Source: Halomonas organivorans
GTDB lineage: Bacteria; Pseudomonadota; Gammaproteobacteria; Pseudomonadales; Halomonadaceae
DNA length: 64,000 nt
NCBI RefSeq assembly: GCF_014192055.1
Contig: NZ_JACHXM010000007.1
Span: 124,001-188,000, forward strand
Direction of reading: 5' to 3'
In this document: one piece after another, positions 25,655 through 34,141 of the stretch
How positions within the stretch are numbered: the stretch's first letter is position 1
Layout: the number at the start of each line of letters is the position of its first letter
Position numbers and translations under genes: made by a program
The notes under the pieces: model-generated
Told to the model about the DNA's origin: nothing
The model's input: only the letters and a program-made list of their open reading frames with translations
The model's database searches: none

Positions 25655-25659
25655 TCTAA
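24670..25659 (+). CDS. IS481-family transposase (type B)
   Basis: A 329-residue DDE transposase: helix-turn-helix SDSELARQYGVAVATIRRW, then the core with D in YVHIDIKHLP, D in VLTDNGKSF and E in NGMVERFNG. GGGAGCAAGG lies just upstream of the ATG. The reading frame runs through the right terminal repeat, and its TAA stop (25657-25659) lies outside the element, in the duplicated target. The last residue thus depends on the insertion site. Confidence 0.93.
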   Translation: MDIKLHKQATTTPKIRAEIQAAPSSISDSELARQYGVAVATIRRWRYRDDVQDRPHTRHNLLATLTSEQEEVLIAAREFLRLGLDDLLVVAREFLNPGLSRSGLHRMLKRREVPTLAELARRDAGDDEKLRHKPFKDYEPGYVHIDIKHLPQMPDEEQKRYLYVAIDRATRWVHLEVRRSQSAKDARAFMRRVEDKAPFKVQTVLTDNGKSFTDRFTRAGERKPSGRHPFDQECQVLGIEHRLIKPGRPQTNGMVERFNGRIGDVLATRRYTSGEDLKQTLKRYTWLYNHHIPQKALHHQSPIAVMKEWQTKRPELFTKRVVNHTGPDI

Positions 25660-25942
25660 GACCTAACCTACTGATTTAAATGAAAACCAATCGTACTTAG
25701 GCGTCATAACACCAATCATCGTGCCGGCAGCCTAATACGGGTAGGGCTATCCGCCAGGGCATGGGGTAGCCCTTCTGGGCTCGGAATCCCTCGAGTGATC
25801 GCAGAAAGACACGCTGCCGCCCGGGGATCACATCCTTTCCCTGCGACTCCCTTCGCGCTGTGCTCTCGTGCTCCTGTCTATCGGCCACTGCCTCCGCGGC
25901 TGAAGCCTAGTTAACCTTAGCCAGATTACGTTCGGCAACAAA

Positions 25943-25968
25943 AAAGCCTGCCGATAGCGGCAGGCTTT
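25943..25968 (-). terminator. Rho-independent terminator of the guaB-guaA unit
   Basis: An 11-bp stem (AAAGCCTGCCG with CGGCAGGCTTT) and 4-base loop lie about 60 bp past the guaA stop, with an A-run on the plus strand giving a U-run in the minus transcript. Between the IS end (25654) and this hairpin I see no gene, only a 63-codon open frame (25697-25888) without recognisable features. Confidence 0.9.
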
Positions 25969-26026
25969 CGTATGACGCGGGTGATGCTTAGGGGCTAGGC
26001 GGCGCTCGTCCGCCCTGCCCTGGCGA

Positions 26027-27604
26027 TCACTCCCACTCGATGGTGGCGGGCGGCTTGCTACTCACGTCGTAGGTGACGCGGGAGACGCCGGAGAGCTCGT
26101 TGATGATGCGGTTGGAGACCTTCTCCAGCAGCTCGTAGGGCAGGTGCGCCCAGCGGGCGGTCATGAAGTCGATGGTCTCCACGGCGCGCAGGGCGATGAC
26201 CCACTCGTAGCGGCGGCCGTCGCCGACCACGCCCACGGACTTCACCGGCAGGAAGACGGCGAAGGCCTGGCTGGTCTTGTGGTACCAGCCGGCGTTGTGC
26301 AGCTCCTCGATGAAGATGGCGTCGGCCTCGCGCAGGATGTCGGCGTATTCCTTCTTCACCTCGCCGAGGATGCGCACGCCCAGGCCCGGCCCCGGGAAGG
26401 GGTGGCGGTAGACCATATCGTAGGGCAAGCCGAGCTCGACGCCGAGCTTGCGCACCTCGTCCTTGAACAGCTCGCGCAGCGGCTCGACCAGCTTGAGCTT
26501 CATGGTCTCGGGCAGGCCGCCGACGTTGTGGTGCGACTTGATGACGTGGGCCTTGCCGGTCTTGGCGGCGGCGGACTCGATCACGTCCGGGTAGATGGTG
26601 CCCTGGGCGAGGAAGTCCACGCCGTCGATCTTGGCGGCCTGCTCGTCGAACACGTCGATGAAGGTGTTGCCGATGATCTTGCGCTTGTCTTCCGGGTCGG
26701 CCACGCCCTCGAGCTTGCCGAGGAACAGGTCTTCGGCGTCGGAGCGGATGACGCGCACGCCCATGTGCTGAGAGAAGGTCTCCATCACCTGGTTGCCTTC
26801 GTCCTTGCGCAACAAGCCGTTGTCGACGAACACGCAGGTCAGCTGGTCGCCGATGGCCTTGTGCAGCAGCGCCGCGACCACTGAGGAGTCCACGCCGCCG
26901 GAGAGGCCGAGCAGCACGTGGCGGTCGCCGACCTGCTCGCGCACGCGGGCGATCTGGTCCTCGATGATCTGGGCCGGGGTCCAGTTGCGCTCGCTCTGGC
27001 AGATATCCAGCACGAAGTGCTCGAGGATGCGCTGGCCCTGCAGGGTGTGGGTCACCTCGGGGTGGAACTGCACGCCGAAGAAGCGCTTCTCTTCCCAGGC
27101 CATGGCGGCGATCGGGCAGCTCGGGGTGGAGGCGGTCACGCTGAACTCGGCCGGCACTTGGGCGACCTTGTCGCCGTGGCTCATCCACACGTCGAGCAGG
27201 CTACGACCGGTGTCGTGGTCGATGTGGTCGGAGATGTCCTTGAACAGCGCGGTCTCGACGTCGAGGCGCACCTGGGCGTAGCCGAACTCGCGCTTGTTAG
27301 AGCCTTCCACGGCGCCGCCGAGCTGCTCGGCCATGGTCTGCATGCCGTAGCAGATGCCGAGCACCGGCAGGCCCAGCTCGAACACGCACTTCGGCGCGCG
27401 GGGCGAGCCCAGCTCGGTGACGGACTCCGGGCCGCCGGCGAGGATGATGCCGTTGGGAGCGTACTCGCGGATCTCTTCCTCGGTGATGTCGAAGGCGCGG
27501 ATCTCGGAGTAGACCCCGATCTCGCGGACCCGGCGGGCGATCAGCTGGGTGTACTGGGAGCCGAAGTCGAGGATCAGGATCTTGTGGGCGTGAATGTCGG
27601 TCAT
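26027..27604 (-). CDS. guaA: GMP synthase (glutamine-hydrolysing)
   Basis: A 525-residue cytosolic enzyme turning XMP into GMP with glutamine and ATP. The class I amidotransferase domain (about 1-200) has the nucleophile elbow GICYGMQ and the His-Glu pair in FHPEV. The ATP-pyrophosphatase domain has the P-loop LSGGVDSSV, and the C-terminal dimerisation domain ends with the typical KPPATIEWE. The ATG at 27604 (MTDIHAHKI) is preferred; a start nine codons earlier is not conserved. It follows guaB in the same operon, with a hairpin-forming heptamer repeat array in the 118-bp gap. Confidence 0.97.
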   Translation of the reverse strand: MTDIHAHKILILDFGSQYTQLIARRVREIGVYSEIRAFDITEEEIREYAPNGIILAGGPESVTELGSPRAPKCVFELGLPVLGICYGMQTMAEQLGGAVEGSNKREFGYAQVRLDVETALFKDISDHIDHDTGRSLLDVWMSHGDKVAQVPAEFSVTASTPSCPIAAMAWEEKRFFGVQFHPEVTHTLQGQRILEHFVLDICQSERNWTPAQIIEDQIARVREQVGDRHVLLGLSGGVDSSVVAALLHKAIGDQLTCVFVDNGLLRKDEGNQVMETFSQHMGVRVIRSDAEDLFLGKLEGVADPEDKRKIIGNTFIDVFDEQAAKIDGVDFLAQGTIYPDVIESAAAKTGKAHVIKSHHNVGGLPETMKLKLVEPLRELFKDEVRKLGVELGLPYDMVYRHPFPGPGLGVRILGEVKKEYADILREADAIFIEELHNAGWYHKTSQAFAVFLPVKSVGVVGDGRRYEWVIALRAVETIDFMTARWAHLPYELLEKVSNRIINELSGVSRVTYDVSSKPPATIEWE

Positions 27605-27653
27605 CTGGCCTTTCCTATGCGAGGCGGGCAAAACGGATGGCGAATTTCGCGGG

Positions 27654-27716
27654 CCGGAAGCGAAAAGCTGGAAGCGGCCCAGGGCGCACTTCCAGCTTCA
27701 AGCTTCCGGCTTCAAG
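27654..27716. repeat. Inverted heptamer array between guaB and guaA
   Basis: 27689-27716 consists of four heptamers, CTTCCAG, CTTCAAG, CTTCCGG and CTTCAAG, starting seven bases past the guaB stop. 27654-27674 holds three complementary ones: CCGGAAG, CGAAAAG and CTGGAAG. The two blocks can pair as a long imperfect stem. It may act as an attenuating or RNA-stability structure between the two genes. Confidence 0.7.
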
Positions 27717-27722
27717 CTTGGG

Positions 27723-29192
27723 TTAACCCGCGCGGTAGTTCGGGGCTTCCTTGGTGATCTGCACGTCGTGAACGTGGGACTCGTTGAAGCCGGCGCCGGT
27801 GATCTTCACGAACTCCGGCTTGGTGCGCATCTCCTCGATGCTGGCGCAGCCGGTGTAGCCCATGGAGGCGCGCAGGCCGCCCATCATCTGGTGGACGATG
27901 GCGCCCATCAGGCCCTTGTAGGGCACGCGGCCTTCGATGCCTTCCGGTACCAGCTTCTCGACGCCGGCTTCCTTGTCCTGGAAGTAGCGGTCGCTGGAGC
28001 CCTGGGTCTGGGACATGGCGCCCATGGAACCCATGCCGCGGTAGGCCTTGTAGGTGCGGCCCTGGTAGAGCTCGACCTCGCCCGGGGCTTCCTCGGTGCC
28101 GGCCAGCAGGCCGCCGACCATCACCGCGCTGGCGCCGGCCGCGATGGCCTTGGCCAGGTCGCCGGAGTAGCGCACGCCGCCGTCGGCGATCAGCGGGATG
28201 TCGTAGGCCTTGAGCGCCGCGGCGACGTTGGAGACGGCGGTGATCTGCGGCACGCCGACGCCGGCGACGACGCGGGTGGTGCAGATGGAGCCGGGGCCGA
28301 TGCCGACCTTGACGCCGTCGGCGCCGGCCTCGGCCAGCGCCTTGGCGGCCTCGGCGGTGGCGATGTTGCCGCCGATCACCTGGATCTGCGGGAAGTGCTC
28401 CTTGACCCAGGCCACGCGATCGATCACGCCGCGGGAGTGGCCGTGGGCGGTGTCGACGATGATGGCATCGACGCCGGCTTCGGCCAGGGCAGCGATGCGG
28501 TCCGGCGTCTCGGGGCCGGTGCCCACGGCGGCGCCGACCAGCAGGCGGCCGTCGCTGTCCTTGGCGGCGTTCGGGAAGGTGCGGGCCTTCTCGATGTCCT
28601 GGAAGGTGACCAGGCCGCGCAGGCGGAACTCGTCGTCCACTACCAGCATCTTCTCGACGCGGTGCTCCTGCATCTTGCCCTTGATCACGTCGAGCGCAGT
28701 GCCCTCGGCCACGGTGACCAGCTTCTCGCGCGGGGTCATGATGTCGGCCACGCTGTCGCCGTGGTTGGGCTGGAAGCGCATGTCACGCTCGGTGACGATG
28801 CCCACCAGGGTCTCGCCCTCCACCACCGGGAAGCCGGAGAAGCCGTGCTCGCGGGCCATGGCCAGCAGGTCGGCCAGCTTGGCCTTGGCCCCGACGGTGA
28901 CCGGGTCCTTCACGATCACGCTCTCGTGCTTCTTGACCTTGCGCACCTCGGCAGCCTGCTGGGCGATGGTCATGCTCTTGTGGATGATGCCGATGCCGCC
29001 TTCCTGCGCCATCGCGATGGCCAGGCGGGCCTCGGTCACGGTGTCCATGGCGGCGGAGAGGAGCGGGATGTTGAGGTATAGGTCGCGGGTCAGGCGTGTC
29101 CGGAGGCTGACGTCCTTGGGCAGGACCTCCGAATAGCCGGGAACGAGTAATACGTCATCGAACGTAAGAGCTTCTTGGGCCATACGTAGCAT
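27723..29192 (-). CDS. guaB: IMP dehydrogenase
   Basis: A 489-residue enzyme oxidising IMP to XMP with NAD+, the rate-limiting step to GMP. The TIM barrel is interrupted by a CBS-domain pair (about residues 92-205). The catalytic cysteine lies in [11 protein letters not shown], and the flap region holds the Arg-Tyr pair in DRYFQ. The start [13 protein letters not shown] at 29192 matches related IMP dehydrogenases; an internal ATG three codons on is also possible. It heads the guaB-guaA operon. Upstream, 29205-29449 holds no gene. Confidence 0.97.
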   Translation of the reverse strand: MLRMAQEALTFDDVLLVPGYSEVLPKDVSLRTRLTRDLYLNIPLLSAAMDTVTEARLAIAMAQEGGIGIIHKSMTIAQQAAEVRKVKKHESVIVKDPVTVGAKAKLADLLAMAREHGFSGFPVVEGETLVGIVTERDMRFQPNHGDSVADIMTPREKLVTVAEGTALDVIKGKMQEHRVEKMLVVDDEFRLRGLVTFQDIEKARTFPNAAKDSDGRLLVGAAVGTGPETPDRIAALAEAGVDAIIVDTAHGHSRGVIDRVAWVKEHFPQIQVIGGNIATAEAAKALAEAGADGVKVGIGPGSICTTRVVAGVGVPQITAVSNVAAALKAYDIPLIADGGVRYSGDLAKAIAAGASAVMVGGLLAGTEEAPGEVELYQGRTYKAYRGMGSMGAMSQTQGSSDRYFQDKEAGVEKLVPEGIEGRVPYKGLMGAIVHQMMGGLRASMGYTGCASIEEMRTKPEFVKITGAGFNESHVHDVQITKEAPNYRAG

Positions 29193-29354
29193 AATCGGCA
29201 ACACCCAGTGCGCTGGAGGAGGGAGAAGTTAATCGACCATTATAACGTCTCGGGCCGCTTTCCAGCAATCCGGGGATGACTCCACGCCAGGTGCGGTGAC
29301 TCGGGGCTACCCCGTCGACAAGCCTGCGAGGAGACGCGGTAGATACGTCCTTGT

Positions 29355-29385
29355 AGCTCCCGACGCCATCCATGGCGCAGGAGCT
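29355..29385. repeat. Palindromic intergenic element
   Basis: AGCTCC (29355-29360) pairs with GGAGCT (29380-29385) and CGCCAT (29364-29369) with ATGGCG (29372-29377). A second short palindrome, CGGGGCTACCCCG, lies at 29304-29316. The whole stretch 29205-29449 has no gene. The hairpin may terminate the binding-protein gene ending at 29450 or belong to a dispersed repeat. Confidence 0.5.
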
Positions 29386-29449
29386 CCTCTTCGGCTTGTC
29401 CCCGGCGCCCCTCGTCGGCAGCGAAGACCATGATCCCAGCGATTCGCCT

Positions 29450-30487
29450 TTAGTCGTCGCGGCGGAACTCACGGCGCCAGCGTGCCAGGAAGGCGTCGCG
29501 GCGCTGGGGGTCGACGAAGGCCAGCAGCGAGGCGTTGAGCGGGATCGGGTAGAGCCGCTCGCCCACCTGGTCGCGCAGCCGCGCCGCCGTGTAGGGGCCG
29601 ATCACGTCGGGGCGCACGCTGAACAGCGGCGTCTCGCCGGCCAGCACCCGCTGGCCGGCGTGGCTGAGCAGGAAGTCGACGAAGGCCTCGGCGGCGGCGG
29701 GATGCGGGGCGTCGCGGTGCACGAAGGCCATGCGCATCAGCACCAGGGCGTAGTCCTGGGGCACCTGGACGATCACCTCGGGGTGCTCCTGGGCCCAGAC
29801 CATGGCGTAGGAGCCGAGCAGGTTGTAGCCGAGCCAGTAGCGCCCGTCGCTGATCCCCTTGAGCATGGCGCGGGTGTTGTTCTCCAGATGGGCGTCGACC
29901 CGCCCCATGCCGGCCACCAGGTCCCAGAAGCGCGGCGTGTAGCGAGCGTCCTGCTGGAACAGCGTGTAGCCCACGCCGCTGCCCAGCGGCGAGTAGGTGG
30001 TCACCTTGCCGGCGAGCGCCTCGCGCTCGGTGGTCAGCAGGGTGTGCAGGTCGGCGTGGGTCTGCGGCGGCAGCATGCGCCGCGACAGGTCGAGCCGATA
30101 GGCCATGACGATCGGCTCGAAGGTGAAGCCGAACACCTCGTCGCGCCACTTGGCCCATTCCGGCCACTGGCGCGCCTCGGCGGAGTCCAGGCGCCGCGCA
30201 TGGCCCTCGTTGACCCGCGCCATCTGCCACGGCATCGCCGAGCTGATCACCACGTCCGGCGCCGGGCCGTCATCGACGACCCGCTCGTCGACCTCCAGGG
30301 TCGAGCGGTCGCGAAACTCCAGCGCGATGTCGGGATGGGCGGCGCGGAAGGCGTCGAGCAGCGGGGTGACCACCTCGCGGTCCAGGGCGGCCTCCACCAC
30401 CAGCGGCGTGGCGGCGCCCGCCGGCGCGGCGAGCCCCAGCAGCGCGATCAGCAGGCCAGCGAGCGGGGAACGGCAGCGGCGGATCAT
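29450..30487 (-). CDS. Periplasmic solute-binding protein linked to the TctDE sensor system
   Basis: A 345-residue type 2 periplasmic-binding-fold protein with a Sec signal (MIRRCRSPLAGLLIALLGL, cleavage after PAGAA near residue 26). The body resembles Fe3+/phosphoglycerate-type binding proteins such as PgtC. No ABC permease or ATPase is near. Instead the ATG overlaps the sensor kinase stop by four bases, so it is the third gene of the response regulator-kinase-binding protein operon. That suggests it presents a ligand to the sensor rather than feeding a transporter; this is inference. Confidence 0.85.
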   Translation of the reverse strand: MIRRCRSPLAGLLIALLGLAAPAGAATPLVVEAALDREVVTPLLDAFRAAHPDIALEFRDRSTLEVDERVVDDGPAPDVVISSAMPWQMARVNEGHARRLDSAEARQWPEWAKWRDEVFGFTFEPIVMAYRLDLSRRMLPPQTHADLHTLLTTEREALAGKVTTYSPLGSGVGYTLFQQDARYTPRFWDLVAGMGRVDAHLENNTRAMLKGISDGRYWLGYNLLGSYAMVWAQEHPEVIVQVPQDYALVLMRMAFVHRDAPHPAAAEAFVDFLLSHAGQRVLAGETPLFSVRPDVIGPYTAARLRDQVGERLYPIPLNASLLAFVDPQRRDAFLARWRREFRRDD

Positions 30488-31887
30488 GGCGTCTCCTCCT
30501 CGGCGCAGCGCGGCAGATGCAGGCGCACCGCCAGGCCGTGGGGCGAGCGCTCGGCAAGGCTCAGCCGGCCATCGAAGCGCCGGGCGATGGAGTCGACGAT
30601 GGCGAGCCCCAGCCCGGAGCCGTCGGTGTCCTGGCGGCCGCCGCGCTCGAAGGGCTGCAGCAGCCGCTCGCGGGCCTCGGCCGGCACGCCGGGGCCGTCG
30701 TCCTCCACGTAGAGCGTCAGCGTCTCGGCGTCCCCCGTGAGGCCCAGGGTGATGGTGCTGCCGGGCGGCGTATAGCGCAGGGCGTTGTCGATCAGGTTGC
30801 CGAGCAGCTCGCGCAGCGCCCAGGCCTCGGCGCGAACGTAGCTCGGGCCGGCCGGCAGCTCGTCGAGCCCCAGGTCGTGGTAGCGGGCCGCCTCGCGCCC
30901 GGCCCAGTCGAGCAGCGTCTCGCGCAGCAGCGCGGCCAGGTCCAGCGGGGCGACCTCCCCCGCCTCTTCCACGTGGCGCAGCCGCCCCAGGCTCAACAGC
31001 TGGCCGGCCAGCCGGCTGGTGCGCGCCGCCCCCTCGTGCACCGCGCCCAGCGCGGCGTGCCAGTCGGCGGGCTCGGGGCTCTTCAGCGCCAGCTCGCTGA
31101 CGCTCTGCAGCCCGGCCAGCGGCGTCTTGAGCTGGTGGCTGGCGTCGGCGGTGAAGCGCAGCAGCGCCTCGCGGCTCTGGCGCTGGCGGGCGAACAGGTG
31201 GTCGAGGGTCTGGGCCAGCTCGCGCATTTCCTCGGGCACCCGGGCGTCCAGCGGGCGCATGTCGTCGGCCTCGCGCGCCCTAAGCTGGCGGCGCAGCCGG
31301 CGCATGGGGCCGAGTGCGACGCGCAGCGCCATGGCCATCAGCACCCCGGCCAGCAGCACCATGGCCACGAAGCGGCTGACGGTGCGCTCGAACAGCTCGT
31401 CGGCCAGCGCCAACCGCCCCTCGCGGGTGTGGCCGACCCAGATCTGCACCGGTTCCTGGGAGACCCAGCCCGCCGAGTCGTACTCGCGACCGTAGAGCCG
31501 CCAGGAGGTGCCGTCGAACTCGGTGGTCAGCGCCCGGGGCGCGTGGGCGGCGCGTTCCCGCCAGCTCGGCGAAATCGCGAACGGCATGTTGGTGGAGACC
31601 GCCTCGCCGTCGGCGTCGAGCACCGCGTAGAAGACCCGCTCCTGGTGGCGGGTGGCGAGTATCTGCAGCGCAGCGGCGGGAATCTCCACCACCGGCTCGC
31701 CCTGCTGCCACTGCACGGCCTCGGCGATGGTCAGGGCGGCGGCCTCGAGCTGGCTGTCGTAGGCGCGCTGGGCGGCACGGTGGGCGCTCCACCAGGCCTC
31801 GACCATCAGCAGCGCGCCGAGCCCGCTCACCGTGACCAGCAGCCACACCGCCAGGCGGCGCTTCAGCGAGCCGCTGACCTCGATCAC
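30484..31887 (-). CDS. tctE: TctE-like sensor histidine kinase
   Basis: A 467-residue inner-membrane kinase. Two membrane helices (about 10-30 and 168-190) bracket a periplasmic 2CSK_N-type domain. The HAMP-less linker leads to the H-box FTADASHQLKTPL and the ATPase boxes NLIDNALRYTPP, DDGPGVP and GSGLGLAI. It overlaps its neighbours by four bases on both sides: the regulator gene upstream and a binding protein gene downstream. Being divergent from tctCBA it probably senses citrate or another tricarboxylate and controls that transporter. Confidence 0.9.
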   Translation of the reverse strand: MIEVSGSLKRRLAVWLLVTVSGLGALLMVEAWWSAHRAAQRAYDSQLEAAALTIAEAVQWQQGEPVVEIPAAALQILATRHQERVFYAVLDADGEAVSTNMPFAISPSWRERAAHAPRALTTEFDGTSWRLYGREYDSAGWVSQEPVQIWVGHTREGRLALADELFERTVSRFVAMVLLAGVLMAMALRVALGPMRRLRRQLRAREADDMRPLDARVPEEMRELAQTLDHLFARQRQSREALLRFTADASHQLKTPLAGLQSVSELALKSPEPADWHAALGAVHEGAARTSRLAGQLLSLGRLRHVEEAGEVAPLDLAALLRETLLDWAGREAARYHDLGLDELPAGPSYVRAEAWALRELLGNLIDNALRYTPPGSTITLGLTGDAETLTLYVEDDGPGVPAEARERLLQPFERGGRQDTDGSGLGLAIVDSIARRFDGRLSLAERSPHGLAVRLHLPRCAEEETP

Positions 31888-32552
31888 CCGGCGTCGTCCT
31901 CCAGCCGGTAGCCGAGCCCGCGGAAGGTGCGGATGCGCAGTCCGCTGCCCTTGAGCCGCTTGCGCAGCCGGCTGACGTAGACCTCCAGGGCGTTGGTGCC
32001 CACCTCGTCGAAGCCGAACAGCCGGCGCTCCAGGGCCTCGCGCGGGGCGATGCTGCCGGCGTGCAACAGCAGGCCCTCGACCAGCAGCAGCTCGCGGCGC
32101 GGCAGCTCCAGCGGCGCCTCCTCGAGGCTGGCGCTGCCGGTCGCCGGATCGAAGGCCAGCGGCCCGTGGCGCAGGCGGTTGTCGCTGCGCTGCTGGCTGC
32201 GCCGCAGCAGGGCCCGCACCCGGGCTTCGAGTTCGGCGATCGAGAACGGCTTGGCCAGGTAGTCGTCGGCGCCCAGGTCGAGGCCGGAGACCCGGTCGTC
32301 GACGGCGTCGCGGGCGGTGAGGATCAGCACCGGGGTGGTATCGCCGCGGTCGCGCAGCTCCGCCAGCAGCTCCAGGCCGTCGCCGTCGGGCAGGCCGAGA
32401 TCGAGCAGGATCAGGTCGAAGCGGTCGTGGGCCAGCGCGGCCCGGGCCTCGGCGCGGGTGGCGAAGGCCTCGACGGTGTTGCCCAGCGGGGCCAGGGCGT
32501 GTTCCAGGGAGCGGGCGATCAGCGGATCGTCCTCGATGACCAGCAGGCGCAT
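31884..32552 (-). CDS. tctD: TctD-like OmpR-family response regulator
   Basis: A 222-residue regulator. The receiver domain has the phosphoacceptor Asp in LILLDLGLPDGDG (D51) and the signalling Lys in YLAKPF. The C-terminal winged helix ends with VSRLRKRLKGSGLRIRTFRGLGYRL. It is first in a three-gene operon and lies 150 bp from the divergent tctC; the shared 32553-32702 region is where it should bind. Direct repeats for binding were not evident to me. Confidence 0.92.
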   Translation of the reverse strand: MRLLVIEDDPLIARSLEHALAPLGNTVEAFATRAEARAALAHDRFDLILLDLGLPDGDGLELLAELRDRGDTTPVLILTARDAVDDRVSGLDLGADDYLAKPFSIAELEARVRALLRRSQQRSDNRLRHGPLAFDPATGSASLEEAPLELPRRELLLVEGLLLHAGSIAPREALERRLFGFDEVGTNALEVYVSRLRKRLKGSGLRIRTFRGLGYRLEDDAG

Positions 32553-32702
32553 GCGACCAAAGTCTCAGAGGGTATCGGGCAGGATGACAGGTTGATGAAA
32601 GGTGGCGGACCTAGCATCGCTCGGGCCATCGACAGGATGGCGGTCGAGGCAGCGCCTCGCGTCTCGCGCTCGCCTTTCACAACAAGAGAACAGGAGTTCG
32701 CC

Positions 32703-33683
32703 ATGAAGATCAACACGGCCATCCGCCACGCCTCCGGCATCGCCCTGCTGGGCGGCGCCCTGCTCGCCGGCCAGGCCCAGGCGGCCGGCGAGTCCGAATG
32801 CATCGCCCCCGCCAAGCCCGGCGGCGGCTACGACCTGACCTGCCGCCTGGCGGCCAACGGCCTGCTGGCCGCCGAGCTGATCGACGAGCCGATGCTGGTG
32901 ACCTACATGCCCGGCGGCATCGGCGCGGTGGCCTACAACCACGTCAACGGCGTGCGCAACGACGACGACAACCTGATCGTCGCCGCCAGCACCGGTGCGG
33001 CGGTCAACCTGGCGCTGGGCAAGTTCGGCCAGTACGACGCCAGCGAAGTGCGCTGGCTGGGCGCCCTGGGCGTCGACTACGGCGCCATCGTGGTCAGCGC
33101 CGATGCGCCCTGGCAGACCCTCGACGAACTGATGGCCGACCTCCAGGAGGACCCGAGCTCGGTGGCCTTCGGCGCCGGCGGCACCGTGGGCAGCCAGGAC
33201 TGGATGAAGGCCGCGCTGACCGCCAAGGCCGGCGACATCGACCCGCGCGAGCTGCGCTACGTGGCCTTCGAGGGCGGCGGCGAGGCGCTGGCGGCGCTGC
33301 TCGGCGACCACATCCAGGTGTTCACCGGCGACCTGTCCGAGCTGCAGTCCCAGCTCGAGAGCGGCAAGGTGCGCGTGCTGGCCGCGCTCTCCGAGGAGCG
33401 CATGGGCGGCCCCTACGCCGAGATCCCCACCGCCGCCGAACAGGGCTACGACGTCCAGTGGCCGATCTGGCGCGGCTACTACATGGGCCCGGACGTCAGC
33501 GATGAGGCCTACCAGGCCTGGGTCGAGCGTTTCAAGGAGCTGTCCGACAACCCCGGCTTCGCCGAGATGCGCGAAGAGCGCGGGCTGTTCCCGATGGCAC
33601 GCTTTGGTGACGACTTCGACGCCTACGTGAAGGATCAGGTCGCCGACTTCAAGTCACTGGCCGAAGAAGTGGGTCTGAAATGA
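32703..33683 (+). CDS. tctC: Tripartite tricarboxylate transporter substrate-binding protein
   Basis: A 326-residue periplasmic receptor of the TTT (TctC/Bug) family. Signal peptide cleavage is likely after AGQAQA (residue 27). The Bug-type fold is readable with CIAPAKPGGGYDLTCR, the two-loop carboxylate site, and NVNGVRN. AGGAG precedes the ATG at 32703. It starts an operon with tctB (four-base overlap) and tctA. Bug receptors bind citrate, other carboxylates or nicotinate; the divergent kinase TctE suggests a tricarboxylate. Confidence 0.93.
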   Translation: MKINTAIRHASGIALLGGALLAGQAQAAGESECIAPAKPGGGYDLTCRLAANGLLAAELIDEPMLVTYMPGGIGAVAYNHVNGVRNDDDNLIVAASTGAAVNLALGKFGQYDASEVRWLGALGVDYGAIVVSADAPWQTLDELMADLQEDPSSVAFGAGGTVGSQDWMKAALTAKAGDIDPRELRYVAFEGGGEALAALLGDHIQVFTGDLSELQSQLESGKVRVLAALSEERMGGPYAEIPTAAEQGYDVQWPIWRGYYMGPDVSDEAYQAWVERFKELSDNPGFAEMREERGLFPMARFGDDFDAYVKDQVADFKSLAEEVGLK

Positions 33684-34129
33684 GGATCGCCGCCGACCGA
33701 CTGCTGGGGCTTGCCCTGATCGGTCTGGCGGCGTTCATCGCCGTCCAGTCCCTTCAACTGGAAGTCCCTTTCAGCTACGAGCCCGTGGGGCCGAAAGCCT
33801 TCCCGCTGGGACTGGCGGCCCTGCTCGCCGGCCTGGCACTGGTGCTGGTCTTCAAGCCCGGCGAGGACGGCCACTGGCCGCACCCCGCCCTGGCGCTGAG
33901 GCTGCTGGTGGTGCTCGGCCTGCTGCTGGCCTACGCGCTGCTCTTCACTCGCCTGGGCTTCGTGCCCGCCTCCTTCCTGGTGGTGGCGACCCTGGCCCGG
34001 CTGTTCGATGCCAGCTGGCCCAAGGCGCTGCTCACCGGTGCGCTGATGGCCACGGGCAGCTATTTCCTGTTCACCGAGGCGCTGGGCATCGCCCTGCCTT
34101 CCGGCACCTGGCTGGCCGACGTCATCTAG
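33680..34129 (+). CDS. tctB: Tripartite tricarboxylate transporter small membrane subunit
   Basis: A 149-residue protein with four hydrophobic helices, the small subunit of the TTT system. The conserved GPKAFPLGLA segment after the first helix is present. It overlaps tctC by four bases and precedes tctA by 12 bp. Confidence 0.92.
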   Translation: MRIAADRLLGLALIGLAAFIAVQSLQLEVPFSYEPVGPKAFPLGLAALLAGLALVLVFKPGEDGHWPHPALALRLLVVLGLLLAYALLFTRLGFVPASFLVVATLARLFDASWPKALLTGALMATGSYFLFTEALGIALPSGTWLADVI

Positions 34130-34141
34130 AGGAGCGCCACC

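Noticed and set aside
25697..25888. 63-codon minus-strand frame after IS type B as a lost cassette gene or integrase remnant
   Set aside because: No ribosome site, no recognisable motif, and no similarity to tyrosine recombinases that I can see.
29205..29449. Riboswitch upstream of guaB
   Set aside because: No purine-riboswitch-like core or expression platform could be identified; only short palindromes are present.
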